Shown piece by piece: positions 11,810-21,770 of a stretch of 64,000 nt of DNA. Where the stretch lies: contig NC_071390.1 in assembly GCF_022682495.2 (NCBI RefSeq), forward strand, positions 154,728,583-154,792,582. Direction: 5' to 3'. This DNA is from Desmodus rotundus. Lineage: Eukaryota > Chordata > Mammalia > Chiroptera > Phyllostomidae. Within the stretch, counting starts at the first letter, position 1, and the number at the start of each line of letters is the position of its first letter. The notes under the pieces were generated by a model that was given only the letters and a program-made list of their open reading frames with translations, made no database searches and was not told the DNA's origin. The translations under genes and the position numbers were made by a program.

Positions 11810-12165
11810 GATCTGTAATGCTTTAATTACTTCCTGCTCTATTATAACAAAATGACCTTGTTTATTCCTAATAATAGTTTTTGCTCTGAAATCCATTTTG
11901 TCTGATATTAAAATAACTGCTTCCACTTTTTGAAAAAATTAGTGTTAGCATGATTTGTCTTTTCCATTCCTTGCCTTTTTAATCCATTAGTAGCTTTATT
12001 TTTCATGTGAATTTTATTTAAATGAAGCATATGATTGGCTCACTTTTTTTATGAGGTCTATTTCTGCCTTTTAATTGGCACGGTTTCTCCACTTACTTTT
12101 AATGTGATTACTGATATTTTGGTATGTTAGGTTTAAATCTACCACTTTTATTTTTTTTATTTTTC
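11810..12165 (-). mobile_element. LINE-1 ORF2 5' fragment (endonuclease start), antisense
   Basis: The minus strand reads through the first part of an L1 ORF2 endonuclease domain. The frame VILISDKMDFRAK lies near 11880-11925, corresponding to the 'AILISDKTDF' stretch of the family. The plus-strand TGCCTTTTAATTGGCACGG (near 12066-12084) and TTTTAATGTGATTACTGATA (near 12099-12118) are the antisense of the ORF2 start region 'TLNVNGLN(A/S)PIK'. It is only a few hundred bases long and broken, so it is a dead fragment. It abuts a second antisense L1 piece, which holds a 3' end. Confidence 0.75.
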
Positions 12166-12735
12166 TCCCCTGTTCATTGTTTCCTTCTTTTTCAACTCTC
12201 CTTGGGATTATATTTTTATGCCTTATATGAGTTTCAGGTATACAACATTATGATTTGCTCTTTGTAAACATGAGAAAATGATTACCACAATCATACTAAT
12301 TAACATCCATCACCTTACATAATTACCTCATTTTTTTTCTTCTAATGAAAATCTGAAGTTACTGTCATAGCAACTTTTAAATATGCAATATAGTATTATT
12401 AACAATAGCTATTATTGCTGTACATTACATCCTTATGACACTTATTTTATAATCAAAAGTTTGTGCCTTTGATCTTCACCCAGTTCTTCCAGCTCCTACA
12501 GCCAGCCTCTGGTGACCACCAGTCTATTCTCTTATGAACTGTGTTTTTTTTGTTTGTTTATTTGTTTTGTTTTGTTTTGTCTTAGATTCCACATGTAAGC
12601 AAGATCACAGAGTATTTGCATTTCTCTTTCTGATTTATTTTACTTAGCACAATGCCTTTGAGGTCCTTCCATATTGTCACAAATGACAAGATCTTATTCT
12701 TATTTATGGCTGAGTAATATTCCTCTGGTAGTTGC
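12166..12735 (-). mobile_element. LINE-1 3'-UTR fragment, antisense
   Basis: Read on the minus strand it starts with GGAATATTACTCAGCC (12706-12721 on plus as its complement), the 'EYYSAIK' part of ORF2. It continues into the 3' UTR with TACATGTGGAATCTAAGAC, an A/C-rich AAACAAAACAAAACA run, and GACTGGTGGTCACCAGAGG, ending in a TATACCTGAAACTCATATAA stretch. This is a standard old L1 3' end. The order shows it is a different insertion from the ORF2-start fragment at 11810-12165. Confidence 0.85.
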
Positions 12736-13224
12736 TCGCACACATGTGCTGAGAAATACTCTGCTTAATATCACAGAAGGATCCACTGCAGATTCCCAGA
12801 GTTCTCTCTCTGCTCAGCTCTAAACTTAGAAATACTCTTCGCTGCAAACTGTCACTGCTCTTGTCTCCCAGAATTGTCCATTCTGTCCCCTTAATCAGAG
12901 CATCCACTGGTCCCCTTCTTAGTCTTCCCCTCCCTGAACCACAGCCTGGAAACTTTCTTATAAGAGTATGCCTTTGCAGTTGCTGAGCACAATATGTGTT
13001 TCTTATCTATGAGAGTAAAATATTTTTATTGCTTAACGCCCAGTGCCCTAAATAGTTACTTCATACTTTATCTCTGGTTATTTGGGGTTTTTTTTCAGGT
13101 GGATTCATAAAATCCTTGTATGATAACTCCATTTTGTCCAGAAGTAGACATATCTTTTGGTTTTAATCAATAGAAATTCACAGAAGGAAACAATTAAAAA
13201 TAAAGTGCATATAAGAACACAGCA
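12736..13224. other. Unassigned sequence
   Basis: I recognise nothing here. The 67-codon minus frame at 12704-12907 overlaps the L1 boundary and has no domain. Confidence 0.4.
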
Positions 13225-13465
13225 AAGGCTTTGAAACTACATTTCCTGGATTTAAATACCAGCTCCACTGCTGTAAGATCAGGCGATTGTCTCGAATCTC
13301 TATGGTTTATCTCATCTGTAAAATAAAGGTGATAAAATTAACCACCTCACTACGTTAATAAGGGGGTTAATTCAGTTAGTATACAAGGAGTGCTTAGAAC
13401 ATTGCCAGTTTCATGGCAAATCTTCAACAAGTGCTAGATATTATCATTATTAGTTGTAGCAGTAA
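13225..13465 (+). mobile_element. MIR SINE, near full length
   Basis: The MIR order is kept: a GGATTTAAATACCAGCTCCA start (tRNA-related, where the family has TTCGAATCCCAGCTC), then the core TCTATGGTTTATCTCATCTG followed by TAAAATAAAGGTGATAAAA, then GGAGTGCTTAGAACATTGCC, CAACAAGTGCTAGATATTAT and CATTATTAG. This is an ancient, immobile mammalian SINE. Confidence 0.85.
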
Positions 13466-15316
13466 AGAAACTATTTTTATTAGTAGTAGTAAAGGGAGAA
13501 AGTAGAGTAAGTCCTTTAGGGACTAGAGATGGACCATTGAAATGCATGAGTAAGCAAGGTTCCTGTCCCTTCTCTCCAACAATGGATAGATCTCATCTGT
13601 GTCTCTCAGTGTCTTCATTCTGACCTCTCCTTCGTAAAACACCTCTCTCGGCTTCACCTCGTGGTTGTGGCTTAACACCGCTGAGCTGAGTTCCTATGGA
13701 CTAATGCCAAGAAATTGCCTAGCATCATTGACTCGGTTAGAACAATATACCTCGCTGACTAGGTGGGAGGGCAGTTCTTAGCAAAGAAATATTGTGGACT
13801 AGAGAGGTGTTCACTACGGGGACAAAGTGCTGGTAGGGATCCAAGATGGTACATTAGAGCCATTCATACTAGTCGTGTGCAAGAGCTGAAAGACCTTCAG
13901 AGATTTGGGGGTTTTTTTAGGTATGATATCTCAGAGGTATGTGATTTGAGGCTGGTAAAAGAACAAGGCTTAACAGCAGAACTGGGATTAACCTGGAAGC
14001 AAAGACACCAGAGGTGAAAAACTGCTTTCTGTGTACTGAACAAATGCCTCCCTCCTTTTGGCTATTCAGTAACCCTCTCTGCAGATGAATAGGTGTCATC
14101 GTAGTAAAGCTCTATTTTTAAAAAGCTGTCTGAAGAATTTTTTAAGATGAGTGAAATAATTTCATGAGGAATGATTAACAAGTGGCAAGTTAGCTATGAT
14201 TTTTTAATTATGGAAAGAGATCAAATTTAATCCCATTATTTCATTTTAAAATTTTACTGATTGCTCTTTTCAACAAGGAACGAGCAGTCTTGAGTTAACG
14301 TCTAAAAAAAGCAATATTAATGAGGATCAAAGGGATGCTAATTTCATTTGTCTCAATGTGTTTGTATTAGATTTTATTTTAAGTCTCTTTGGACAATTTA
14401 CTTCTAAGTACACACTAAGCTATTATTATAATCCTTCTGCAAAGCTAAAATTCTTTAACAGACCAATTCAAATATTTCTGTCTTGGTAGAATTATCTATG
14501 GGAAAAGGGTGTTCAGAAATACGATTGTTAGAACAAAGGAAAAAGTGTCTGGTTAAAAGTTCCTGGGCTCTTGACTGACAGTCCTCTTGGTAGATGGGTT
14601 CCTGCTTTCTCAAAATGAGATTGTCTTGTTGTTTATAATAAATTACTTACTCAATTATCCCATGAATGCAATGTTATTCCCACAAGTAATTTATGAGTTC
14701 TCTTACCCAAAGGAGTTTATTTTCCAGACCAAGTTTTAAATATTTTTTTTCTATAGGTTCTAGAATAAGGGAGACATTAGTGCTCCAAGAAATCTAACAT
14801 CTTTAATAAAAGTGCTAATAAATTATCTTTGTCACATGCAGATGAAACAAAATAAAGTGTTATGTGCATTGAAATTTAATCCAGTTTCAAATGTAAGAGA
14901 GGAACTTTTTAAGCAAATTAGGAGTGTAAAAGCAACAAATTCTTAAGTCACTCAAATAAATGTTTTTGTAGGCCAGAATGGATAGCATCTTGGGAGGGCT
15001 TGTAAGAAGAGACCTTAAGTATTTGAAGATATGGAAGGTTTTGTTGTTATCATTTATTTCTTTGTGTTGTTGCTGATTTTTAAAAAATCTACTGTATCAT
15101 GGGAACCACAATCAAGGCCAGGGTCAAAGTTAATGCTTAATTCATACAAAACTGTGCTCACTAGAGTTTATGAAACTACATATTAAAGTATCTAAACAAG
15201 TATATCCCTACATGTTACCAATCAGATACTTATTTCTAACACAACAATGGTGAAACTAATATCCTAAATCAACTTACCAGATACATAAGGAAAAGAGAAA
15301 GTCTATTAAGATTGGG
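13466..15316. other. Unassigned sequence
   Basis: No gene was identified. The 84-codon frame at 13763-14017 shows no domain. A weak MIR-like antisense phrase (GCAGAACTGGGATTAACC at about 13976-13993) suggests another decayed SINE. Confidence 0.4.
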
Positions 15317-15425
15317 CCAAAAGGAAAAAAGACTCATGGATGTGGACAACAGTATGGTGATTGGTGGGGGGGGGGGGGTATATTTCCAATGGTAATGGAA
15401 AAATACAATAAAGATTAAATTTCAA
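15317..15425 (+). mobile_element. L1 3'-tail fragment with a G13 run
   Basis: GCCAAAAGGAAAAAAGACTC then ATGGATGTGGACAACAGTAT then GGTGATTGGT, followed by 13 G (15366-15378) and AATGGTAATGGAAAAATACA. The same tail at 3938-4060 reads GGTGATTGCTGGGGGAAG, so the G run replaces the usual mixed purine stretch. Confidence 0.65.
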
Positions 15426-18054
15426 AATATTTGAAAAAGGAACAGCTGTTACGGAAATGATCTTATACAAACACTTTCAGAGCTACTCTGTGTGAAGAGG
15501 AAAATATGCAACATAAAGGAAAAAGGCAGACCTGAATGAGTTTGACTCATCCAGTTTCAGATCTAATGGTTTGTTAAGGTTCCTTTTCTGAATGGATATC
15601 ACTAGTCACCTTTTAAATACTATTTTGATGAATCTGGGTTTTTAGTCTGTTTCTGCTGTTTTATGATAATGTAAGTAAGTTCTAGGAAGTCAGAGACTTT
15701 TCACCTTTGGTTACTGTTGTATCCTTGCGTCCAGAGAAATACCTGACTCATAAGAAATTTTCAATAAAATATATGTTACCGAATGTTGCAAGAGTTTACA
15801 CTATTTGGAAAGACACTGAAACAGTCTCCTTGCTCCACTTTTGGGAAAAGGCAGGGAGAGAAGAAAAGAGAATTTCCGGAAACTTCATAAGTGCCTCAAG
15901 CATAGAAAATCTATAAGGTGTATCTTTATATCTTCACAACATAGAAACCTACAGGAAAAGATCATAGTAGTTTTAAACATAGGAGACAATCAATAATTAT
16001 TATCGATGGATTTTCTTCCAGTAGTTTATTCCCAAAGATGAAATACATGGAGAATTGTGATTGCCTTGCTTTTCTGTGCGGTTGGAAAGACCACTTCAAG
16101 GACTTACTCCCTCGTACTGTTTCCTCCCCACAGGTTTCTGAAAGCGGATAAACCAATCCAGGGACCTGTAGTTTCCCCAGGTGCTTATATAGCCAGCTGG
16201 GTTGGCATTTCCCAGCTTTCACGGGAATAAAGATTACTCTGAGTGCACCCATTAGGGTATAAGGCTTATCTTCTCCTTTGGCATCACTCTCAGCAGTTTT
16301 TGCAAAAATAAATTGCTTGAAAAACATTTATATTGACCAAACAAATGGTAACAGTAATTGTTTACATGGTAAGACTTATTATCATGATAAACTGGGAAGG
16401 GGATAAAGAGATGCATTTTTTACTACTTATAGATAATTTGGCTGTTATTGATTTTGGATCTCAATTTAAATATAAATAAACTTAAATTCTGAGGCAGTTT
16501 GACGTAATAGAACAGATCAGGGATCAGAGACCACTGCCTTTCACTGCCTGAATACAACATCTTGAAAATTACTTTTCCCCTTTGTCATTCTTTTTTCTTG
16601 GGCAGAATGGTTTATCTGGCTCCTTCTGTTCCACATTGGCTGGAAGCAGCTTGGAATGTCTTTTTAAATACTCAGTTATGCAATAGTGGGAGCAATGCCT
16701 TCCAAGGATTGGGTCTGTGCCTCTAACATCCCAGCAACTGATACTGTGCTCTTTCCCCTGTAGCCACCCAAGTCGGGAAATCAAAGGTTTCAGAAAGGAG
16801 TGACTCATCTCACTATTATCTATATTATGCTCTAGCAGAATTTTTACTTCCTCTCCCTGAAACTTTAGGCTCTGTATGTCCAAGGGAGGAAGGCTTCCAC
16901 CAGATGAATCCTCAATGGCACCGTTAAAATGAATTTGAGACTGCCCCTGAGCTCCTATGGACTTGCATGCCAGTGAATAAACAAGCCAAAAAAGCGGTGG
17001 TGATGATTGGCTTTTTTATTTTTTTTACCATGTAGAGAATTTGTTTTTCACACAATAGTGATAATATGGAACATGAGAATGAACATCATTCAGAAACAGA
17101 TAAAGGGACGTTTTGAGGAAAGGTAGACGACACATTTTCAGTTATAAAAGGAAGAATTGTAGAAATTAGCAGAAGTATGCTTTTGCTATTGTCTTTATTT
17201 GAATGTTAAGTGTTGATGAAGGATGTGTATATAGACTCAAATTGATAACGGATGGACTATGCTGGATTTATATTGGGCCAATTTAGCTGAACTGCAACTC
17301 TATCTGCCAAAACTTCTTCTCCTGTGCTGTTCACTTTACTGTGGGCCACAAGAGACATTTCACACGAAGTTAGGAAGGTGGAAGGGCAGCCACAAGCATC
17401 TTCTTGTTAACCCAGGTGAGGTTGGTGCATGCACAAGGAGCTGCTGAAGCTCGGGCAATGTGTCATCGTCTGCCAGTTCCCCTTGTTGTTGTGAGGAGGT
17501 AGCCAGGCCTGCAGTGAGTCCCGATCATGACAGATTCTCCCTATAGGTTCTCCAGCTCCTGGCCTGGGTATGCATTAGGTGGCTGAGAGTGGCGGCCTGT
17601 TCTGCTAACCATGCCATGTTTGAAGTTGGAGACGTGGCGGCAATGAAGCAGGTTGCAATTTGCCCTCATAACGTCCAGTTCCAGTGTGGTTGCCTGCCCG
17701 TCTTCACAGCTTCCAATTTGTTCTTGTTTTCTACACTTTACATCCACCTAAGAAGCAAAGCAGAAAACCACTGAATAACAGAGCAAAGGTTTTGAATGTC
17801 TTACGATACTGAAGTGAGGACATTTAGAATTTGGGGACCTCCTGCAAGAAGAAGAGTTCCATTAAGCACCATAGGCCTCTGTTGAAATGTCTTGAGTCAA
17901 GTGAACCAGATGAATACAAAACTTAAAAATGGAAGCCTGGCCTTAAGTCGGCTCTGTTCCTAACTGGTTTACCCAACTCTAAATGCCTGCTAGACGACAA
18001 AGTGAACTACCCATGGAAGAAGACATTATGGTATTCAGGTTCTTGGGCATTTTC
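15426..18054. other. Unassigned sequence with three more GC-rich blocks
   Basis: Blocks at about 16040-16310, 16580-16990 and 17250-17770 are less AT-rich than the flanks and carry frames of 121 codons (minus, 15962-16327), 104 codons (minus, 16569-16883) and about 60-70 codons. I recognise no protein family in them. The middle block has the look of a decayed LTR or internal retroviral repeat when read on the minus strand, but I could not place it. Confidence 0.35.
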
Positions 18055-18400
18055 ATACACAATGCTCAGTGTTCAATCAAGAATTACCACACTTACCCAG
18101 AAACAAACCAAGAAAAGAGCAGAAAATAGAAACAGTGTGACAAATGACTCTGTTATTGAAGTTATACAACATGGAATTTAACATAACTGTGAATACTATT
18201 CTGTTCAAAAAATAGGTTACAAGACAGTTTTTTTCATTAAGAAAAACATATCATCTATTTAAAAATCAAATGAAACCTATACAACAGAAAATAATACCAT
18301 ATTTAAAAATTAAGAATCCCAGTGAGGGACTCACCAGAAAATTGGGCATAGTAAGAGCAGGTTAATAAGCTGGATTATAGGACAAGGTGAAGTGTTCAGG
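18055..18400 (+). mobile_element. Old LINE-1 5' part (ORF1 upstream region)
   Basis: The plus strand follows the L1M 5'/ORF1 wording: ATCAAGAATTACCACACTTA, AAACCAAGAAAAGAGCAGAA then AATAGAAACAGTGTGACAAA, GAATTTAACATAACTGTGAA, AAAATAGGTTACAAGACAG, AAAATTAAGAATCCCAGTGA then GGGACTCACCAGAAAATTG. This part is rarely retained in truncated copies. It is heavily diverged. Confidence 0.6.
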
Positions 18401-18639
18401 TGGAAGTTCGAAGAACAAAGAGGACAGGAAATACTGAATGGAATATCAGAGACCTTTCAACGTGGTAAAAATTTCTAACGTGTATTTTGGAGTCAAAGAA
18501 TTATAGGACGGAAGCAATGTTTGAAAGGTAATAGCTCTGGGAGAATTTTTCCCAAACTGATTATAGCCGTCAAGGCACAGATTAAAAGGATCCTGTGCAC
18601 AGTCATGTATGAGATGGATGATGAAGCAGAGGGACCAAT

Positions 18640-18965
18640 TATCGTCCATTACTTAGGTCTAGGTGGGAGATTGTGTGTCTAGGCCAGTTGCAGGAGTGTG
18701 AAGGTAGCGAAAAGTAGGCTGGATCTGGGTATACTGCAAAGACAAGTAGGAGGGATTTTGCTGATAATCAGGGTGTTAGGTGGAGAGAAGAGGATGACAC
18801 CAGCCTGAGCAACTAGAAAAACGAAACTGCTTTTACTGAGATGGGGACAGTTACAGGGTGATCAAACTGAAGTTGACGAGGGTGTGAAAAACTTGATACA
18901 GAATAGCCACAGATAATTGGTAGAAACTCTATTAACAATAGGCAACAGGAATCAAAACCATGAGC
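18640..18965 (-). mobile_element. L2-like ancient LINE fragment, antisense
   Basis: GCCTGAGCAACTAGAAAAAC then GAAACTGCTTTTACTGAGAT then GGGGACAGTTACAGGG (18803-18858) matches a common old mammalian repeat that I associate with the L2 group read in reverse. The upstream part, 18640-18800, fits loosely. Family confidence is moderate. Confidence 0.45.
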
Positions 18966-19129
18966 CACACAGTGTAACCATACTGAATAAAGTTTCAATC
19001 ATATCCATATTAAGTTTCAAGCACCTGTGGTCACAAAAATAATCAAGTAGGTAGAGGATTCAAAACTGTATTCTAAGGCAATAAACTGGAAGCTAGTTAA
19101 CAGAAAAACCAAAATTCCTCATCTTCTGA

Positions 19130-19870
19130 AAGTTTGTAAATTTTGAATTGAGTTTGTTCAAAAATGCCAGTAATTTTCCCTCATTCTTAGCTAGTCAGGT
19201 AAATTAACTGGTTGATATTTACCTGGTAATAGAATTCTAGATTGAAAATTATTTACCTTCACCATTATTATATTATTTTATTGTCTTCTGACACTCCTAG
19301 CAGATGAGACATCTGCTACCATTGTAATGGACAATTCTTGGTTGAAAATTTGCTTTCTAAATATTTTGTTTATTCTCTTAGTACTTAATGCTTTGTAATT
19401 TTATTAAAATGTGTCCATATAGGATATGATTGTTTTCCTGCTGTAGGGTTGGGAAAATTCTTAAATCTCTTTTCAATTCTTAAAAATTTTAGTCATTACT
19501 TTATCTCAATTTACTACGTTCACTTAGAAATCTTGTTAGCTACATGTTGCAACATTTTATTCTAGCTACCAAAACTCTTAGGCATTTTATAACATTTTTG
19601 TTTTTAAATATCACATGATTAACCAATTTTAAAGTCTCTTTGTGTTTGTCTTTTCTGATATCTAATCCATTTATTACTTTTAATAACTATGTATTTTTGT
19701 TCCTTGATTCTTTACAAATCATTTTTGTTTAAAGTTTTATTTCAGACTGAGTATTATTTCCTGTTCTAGGGATGTTCATTCTTACTTCTGTTGTGTCTTT
19801 TGACCCTTATAGGATTTTGCTCCTTACATGGCCTTAATTTTTTATTGTGATCTCATCTTCTGTGTGTATA
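19130..19870 (-). mobile_element. Old LINE-1 ORF1 region, antisense
   Basis: Read in antisense, the ORF1 C-terminal order can be followed: TTTATTGTCTTCTGACACTC (complement of the 'ARRQWNN' region), CAGATGAGACATCTGCTACC (the 'TDFSA' region), TTATTAAAATGTGTCCATAT followed by AGGATATGATTG (the 'KP..HIIVK' region), GGGTTGGGAAAATTCTTAAA then TCTCTTTTC (the 'ENFPKL' region). Further right, the phrase TTTAAAGTTTTATTTCAGAC may be the 5' part. It is opposite in strand to the L1 piece at 18055-18400 and very decayed. Confidence 0.6.
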
Positions 19871-20689
19871 TTTTAGTTAGTAGGAAAACTATGAGCCTAA
19901 GTTTGACAAGAACCTCTAAATAGTCACTTTGTGATCATACAATTGAAGACAAAAGTGTTGAGCAAGCTCATAAAATATAGATATTAATATAAATGGTCCT
20001 AGAGAACTAATCATTTTCAACACTTTTGTTGTTGCTGCTGCTCTTTTTGTTGTATCTTTCCACTCATAATTCAAGTCACAAAAAGGACAGTCATGTGAAC
20101 CTAGTGTGAGTCACATGTCTGCCCCTAAGCCAGAGGAACATAAAGTCTTAATTGATACTCCACTTAAGGTTAAATGAAACTAGAGAAAGGGAAAATGATA
20201 CCCAAAAATAACATTTAAGAAAGAAAACCAAACAAAAAAGGGAACTGTATATTACTTATCAAGCATAATTTAAGTAATGATGTCATTGTGAACAATGATA
20301 AAAGGAAATAAAAATAATGTTTATGTCCTCTTCATTCATAGCAAGTAGGAGAATCGTTGTAACATATTCTTTAGAGGATTTGTCACGGAGAACAACAGAT
20401 GTCCATCACCTTCCAAAATAATTTATTACTTAATTGTTCTATTAGAGATGATGATGCCTTGAATAAAATTCCAGAAGTGATCCAAGAAACCAGGCAGCTA
20501 CCTAAAAGCTTGCACCAGGTAGGAGTTTGAAGAAAACGTTTCCTGAGGGGTGGGGCATTACGATTTGATATAGCCAGTACCTAAGAAACGGGGACAGAAA
20601 AAAGTCAGCTAGGTGTCGAACTATATCCAAGATGAAGGGGTGACTACTTAAGTTTTGAGACTTAAAAGAAAAAACAATGTGTCGTCACT
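19871..20689. other. Unassigned sequence with a 13-bp inverted repeat
   Basis: ACAAAAGTGTTGA at 19949-19961 is the exact reverse complement of TCAACACTTTTGT at 20017-20029, 55 bases apart. No gene was recognised. Confidence 0.5.
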
Positions 20690-20708
20690 TGTGTGTGTGT
20701 GTGTGTGT
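20690..20708. repeat. (TG)n microsatellite
   Basis: About nine TG units. They give the Cys/Val-rich start of a spurious frame at 20677-20877. Confidence 0.95.
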
Positions 20709-21179
20709 CTGTGAAAAGGAAAGTGGAAGAGACAGAGAAACAGAAAAACAGAAAATAGGAAGCTTGTGCATAGATTTCGATGGTGAGGGGATACCGGGTG
20801 TACTGAGCAGGAAAGGAACATTTAAATTGGAATGTATAGGAATTGAAATTCCAATGGTATATTCACAAGAAATCTAACAGACTTTTCAGAATGAAACTCT
20901 ACAACTTTGTTGTTCAATACAGTATCACTATCCACATACCACTAATTAAATTTAAATTTTGATTTCTTTGTTGCACTAGGCACATTGTAAATGCTCAACA
21001 GCTGCATGTAGCTAGGGGTTACTGCTGTGAACAGTGTAGAGAACAACTATTTCTGTCATTGCAGCAAGTTCTATTGGATATAAAATTAAGGATAAAGGTC
21101 AGGAGAAGAAATTTAGAATAAAATATCATTAGCAGATATGTATTCAGGACATAAAGAGAAAAATTAACAATTGAGAGTA
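20709..21179. other. Unassigned sequence
   Basis: I recognise nothing. It ends at the TA dinucleotide used by the adjacent mariner. Confidence 0.4.
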
Positions 21180-21181
21180 TA

Positions 21182-21770
21182 AGGGGACCCCAAAAAACTG
21201 GAATTCTCTTCTGGAAGGTGGGACCCTTGAAGTACAGGCTTCTCCCTGTGCCGCCATGGCCGCCACTGAGTGTTTTAGGAACCTATCTGTTTCAGTGTAC
21301 CTCCTGGCATTGTTGTGAGAGGCTGCATTAGGCTTCAGTGAAATTTTTGAAGACTTTTTTCAACATGTTTACCCATTACATGATGGGTGGTTTACAAATG
21401 CACCTGCCCACACCAGGCTGAGTGTTCAGCAGTTTTTTACCAAAAATGGCATGACCCCATGCCCCACCCTCCCTAATCACCCGATCTTGCCAAAGTGACT
21501 TTTTTTTGTTTCTCCAGATGAAAAAAAAAAATCCTCAAAGGGAAACGTTTTACAGATGTAGTGGTAGAGGTGAAACAGGAAATGGCAGAAGCATTAAAAA
21601 GCATCAGATTTGACAAGTTCAAAAATTGTTTTGAGCAATGAAAAAAATGTCTCAACAGGTGTATTGCATCAAATGGAGAGTACTTTGAAGATTTTGACTG
21701 AAGTTTGCACATGTAAGAATAAATAAACAGTTTTTTATAAACAAATTCTGTTTTGGAGGGGCCCTCTCAA
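21182..21770 (+). mobile_element. Mariner-type element with broken transposase 3' part
   Basis: GGGGACCCCAAAAAACTGGA at the left and AATTCTGTTTTGGAGGGGCC at the right are imperfect terminal inverted repeats; a TA lies at 21180-21181. Between them the plus strand encodes the C-terminal part of a mariner transposase in broken frames: DGWFTNAPAHTRLSVQQF (21382-21435), KNGMT, SPDLA (21477-21491), and a tail in which CATCAAATGGAGAGTACTTT encodes ASNGEYF. At about 590 bp it is less than half the usual 1.3 kb, and the N-terminal part is missing. In this family the second catalytic aspartate sits in an HDNAPAH-like motif; here only NAPAH remains, so that Asp is deleted. The codon before SPD is TAA, and a base is lost soon after. 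The third Asp (21483-21485, GAT) survives. The element is inactive. Confidence 0.85.

Noticed and set aside
16569..16883. 104-codon minus frame as a retroviral or host protein fragment
   Set aside because: I could match no retroviral motif with confidence. It is left as unassigned, possibly LTR-related.
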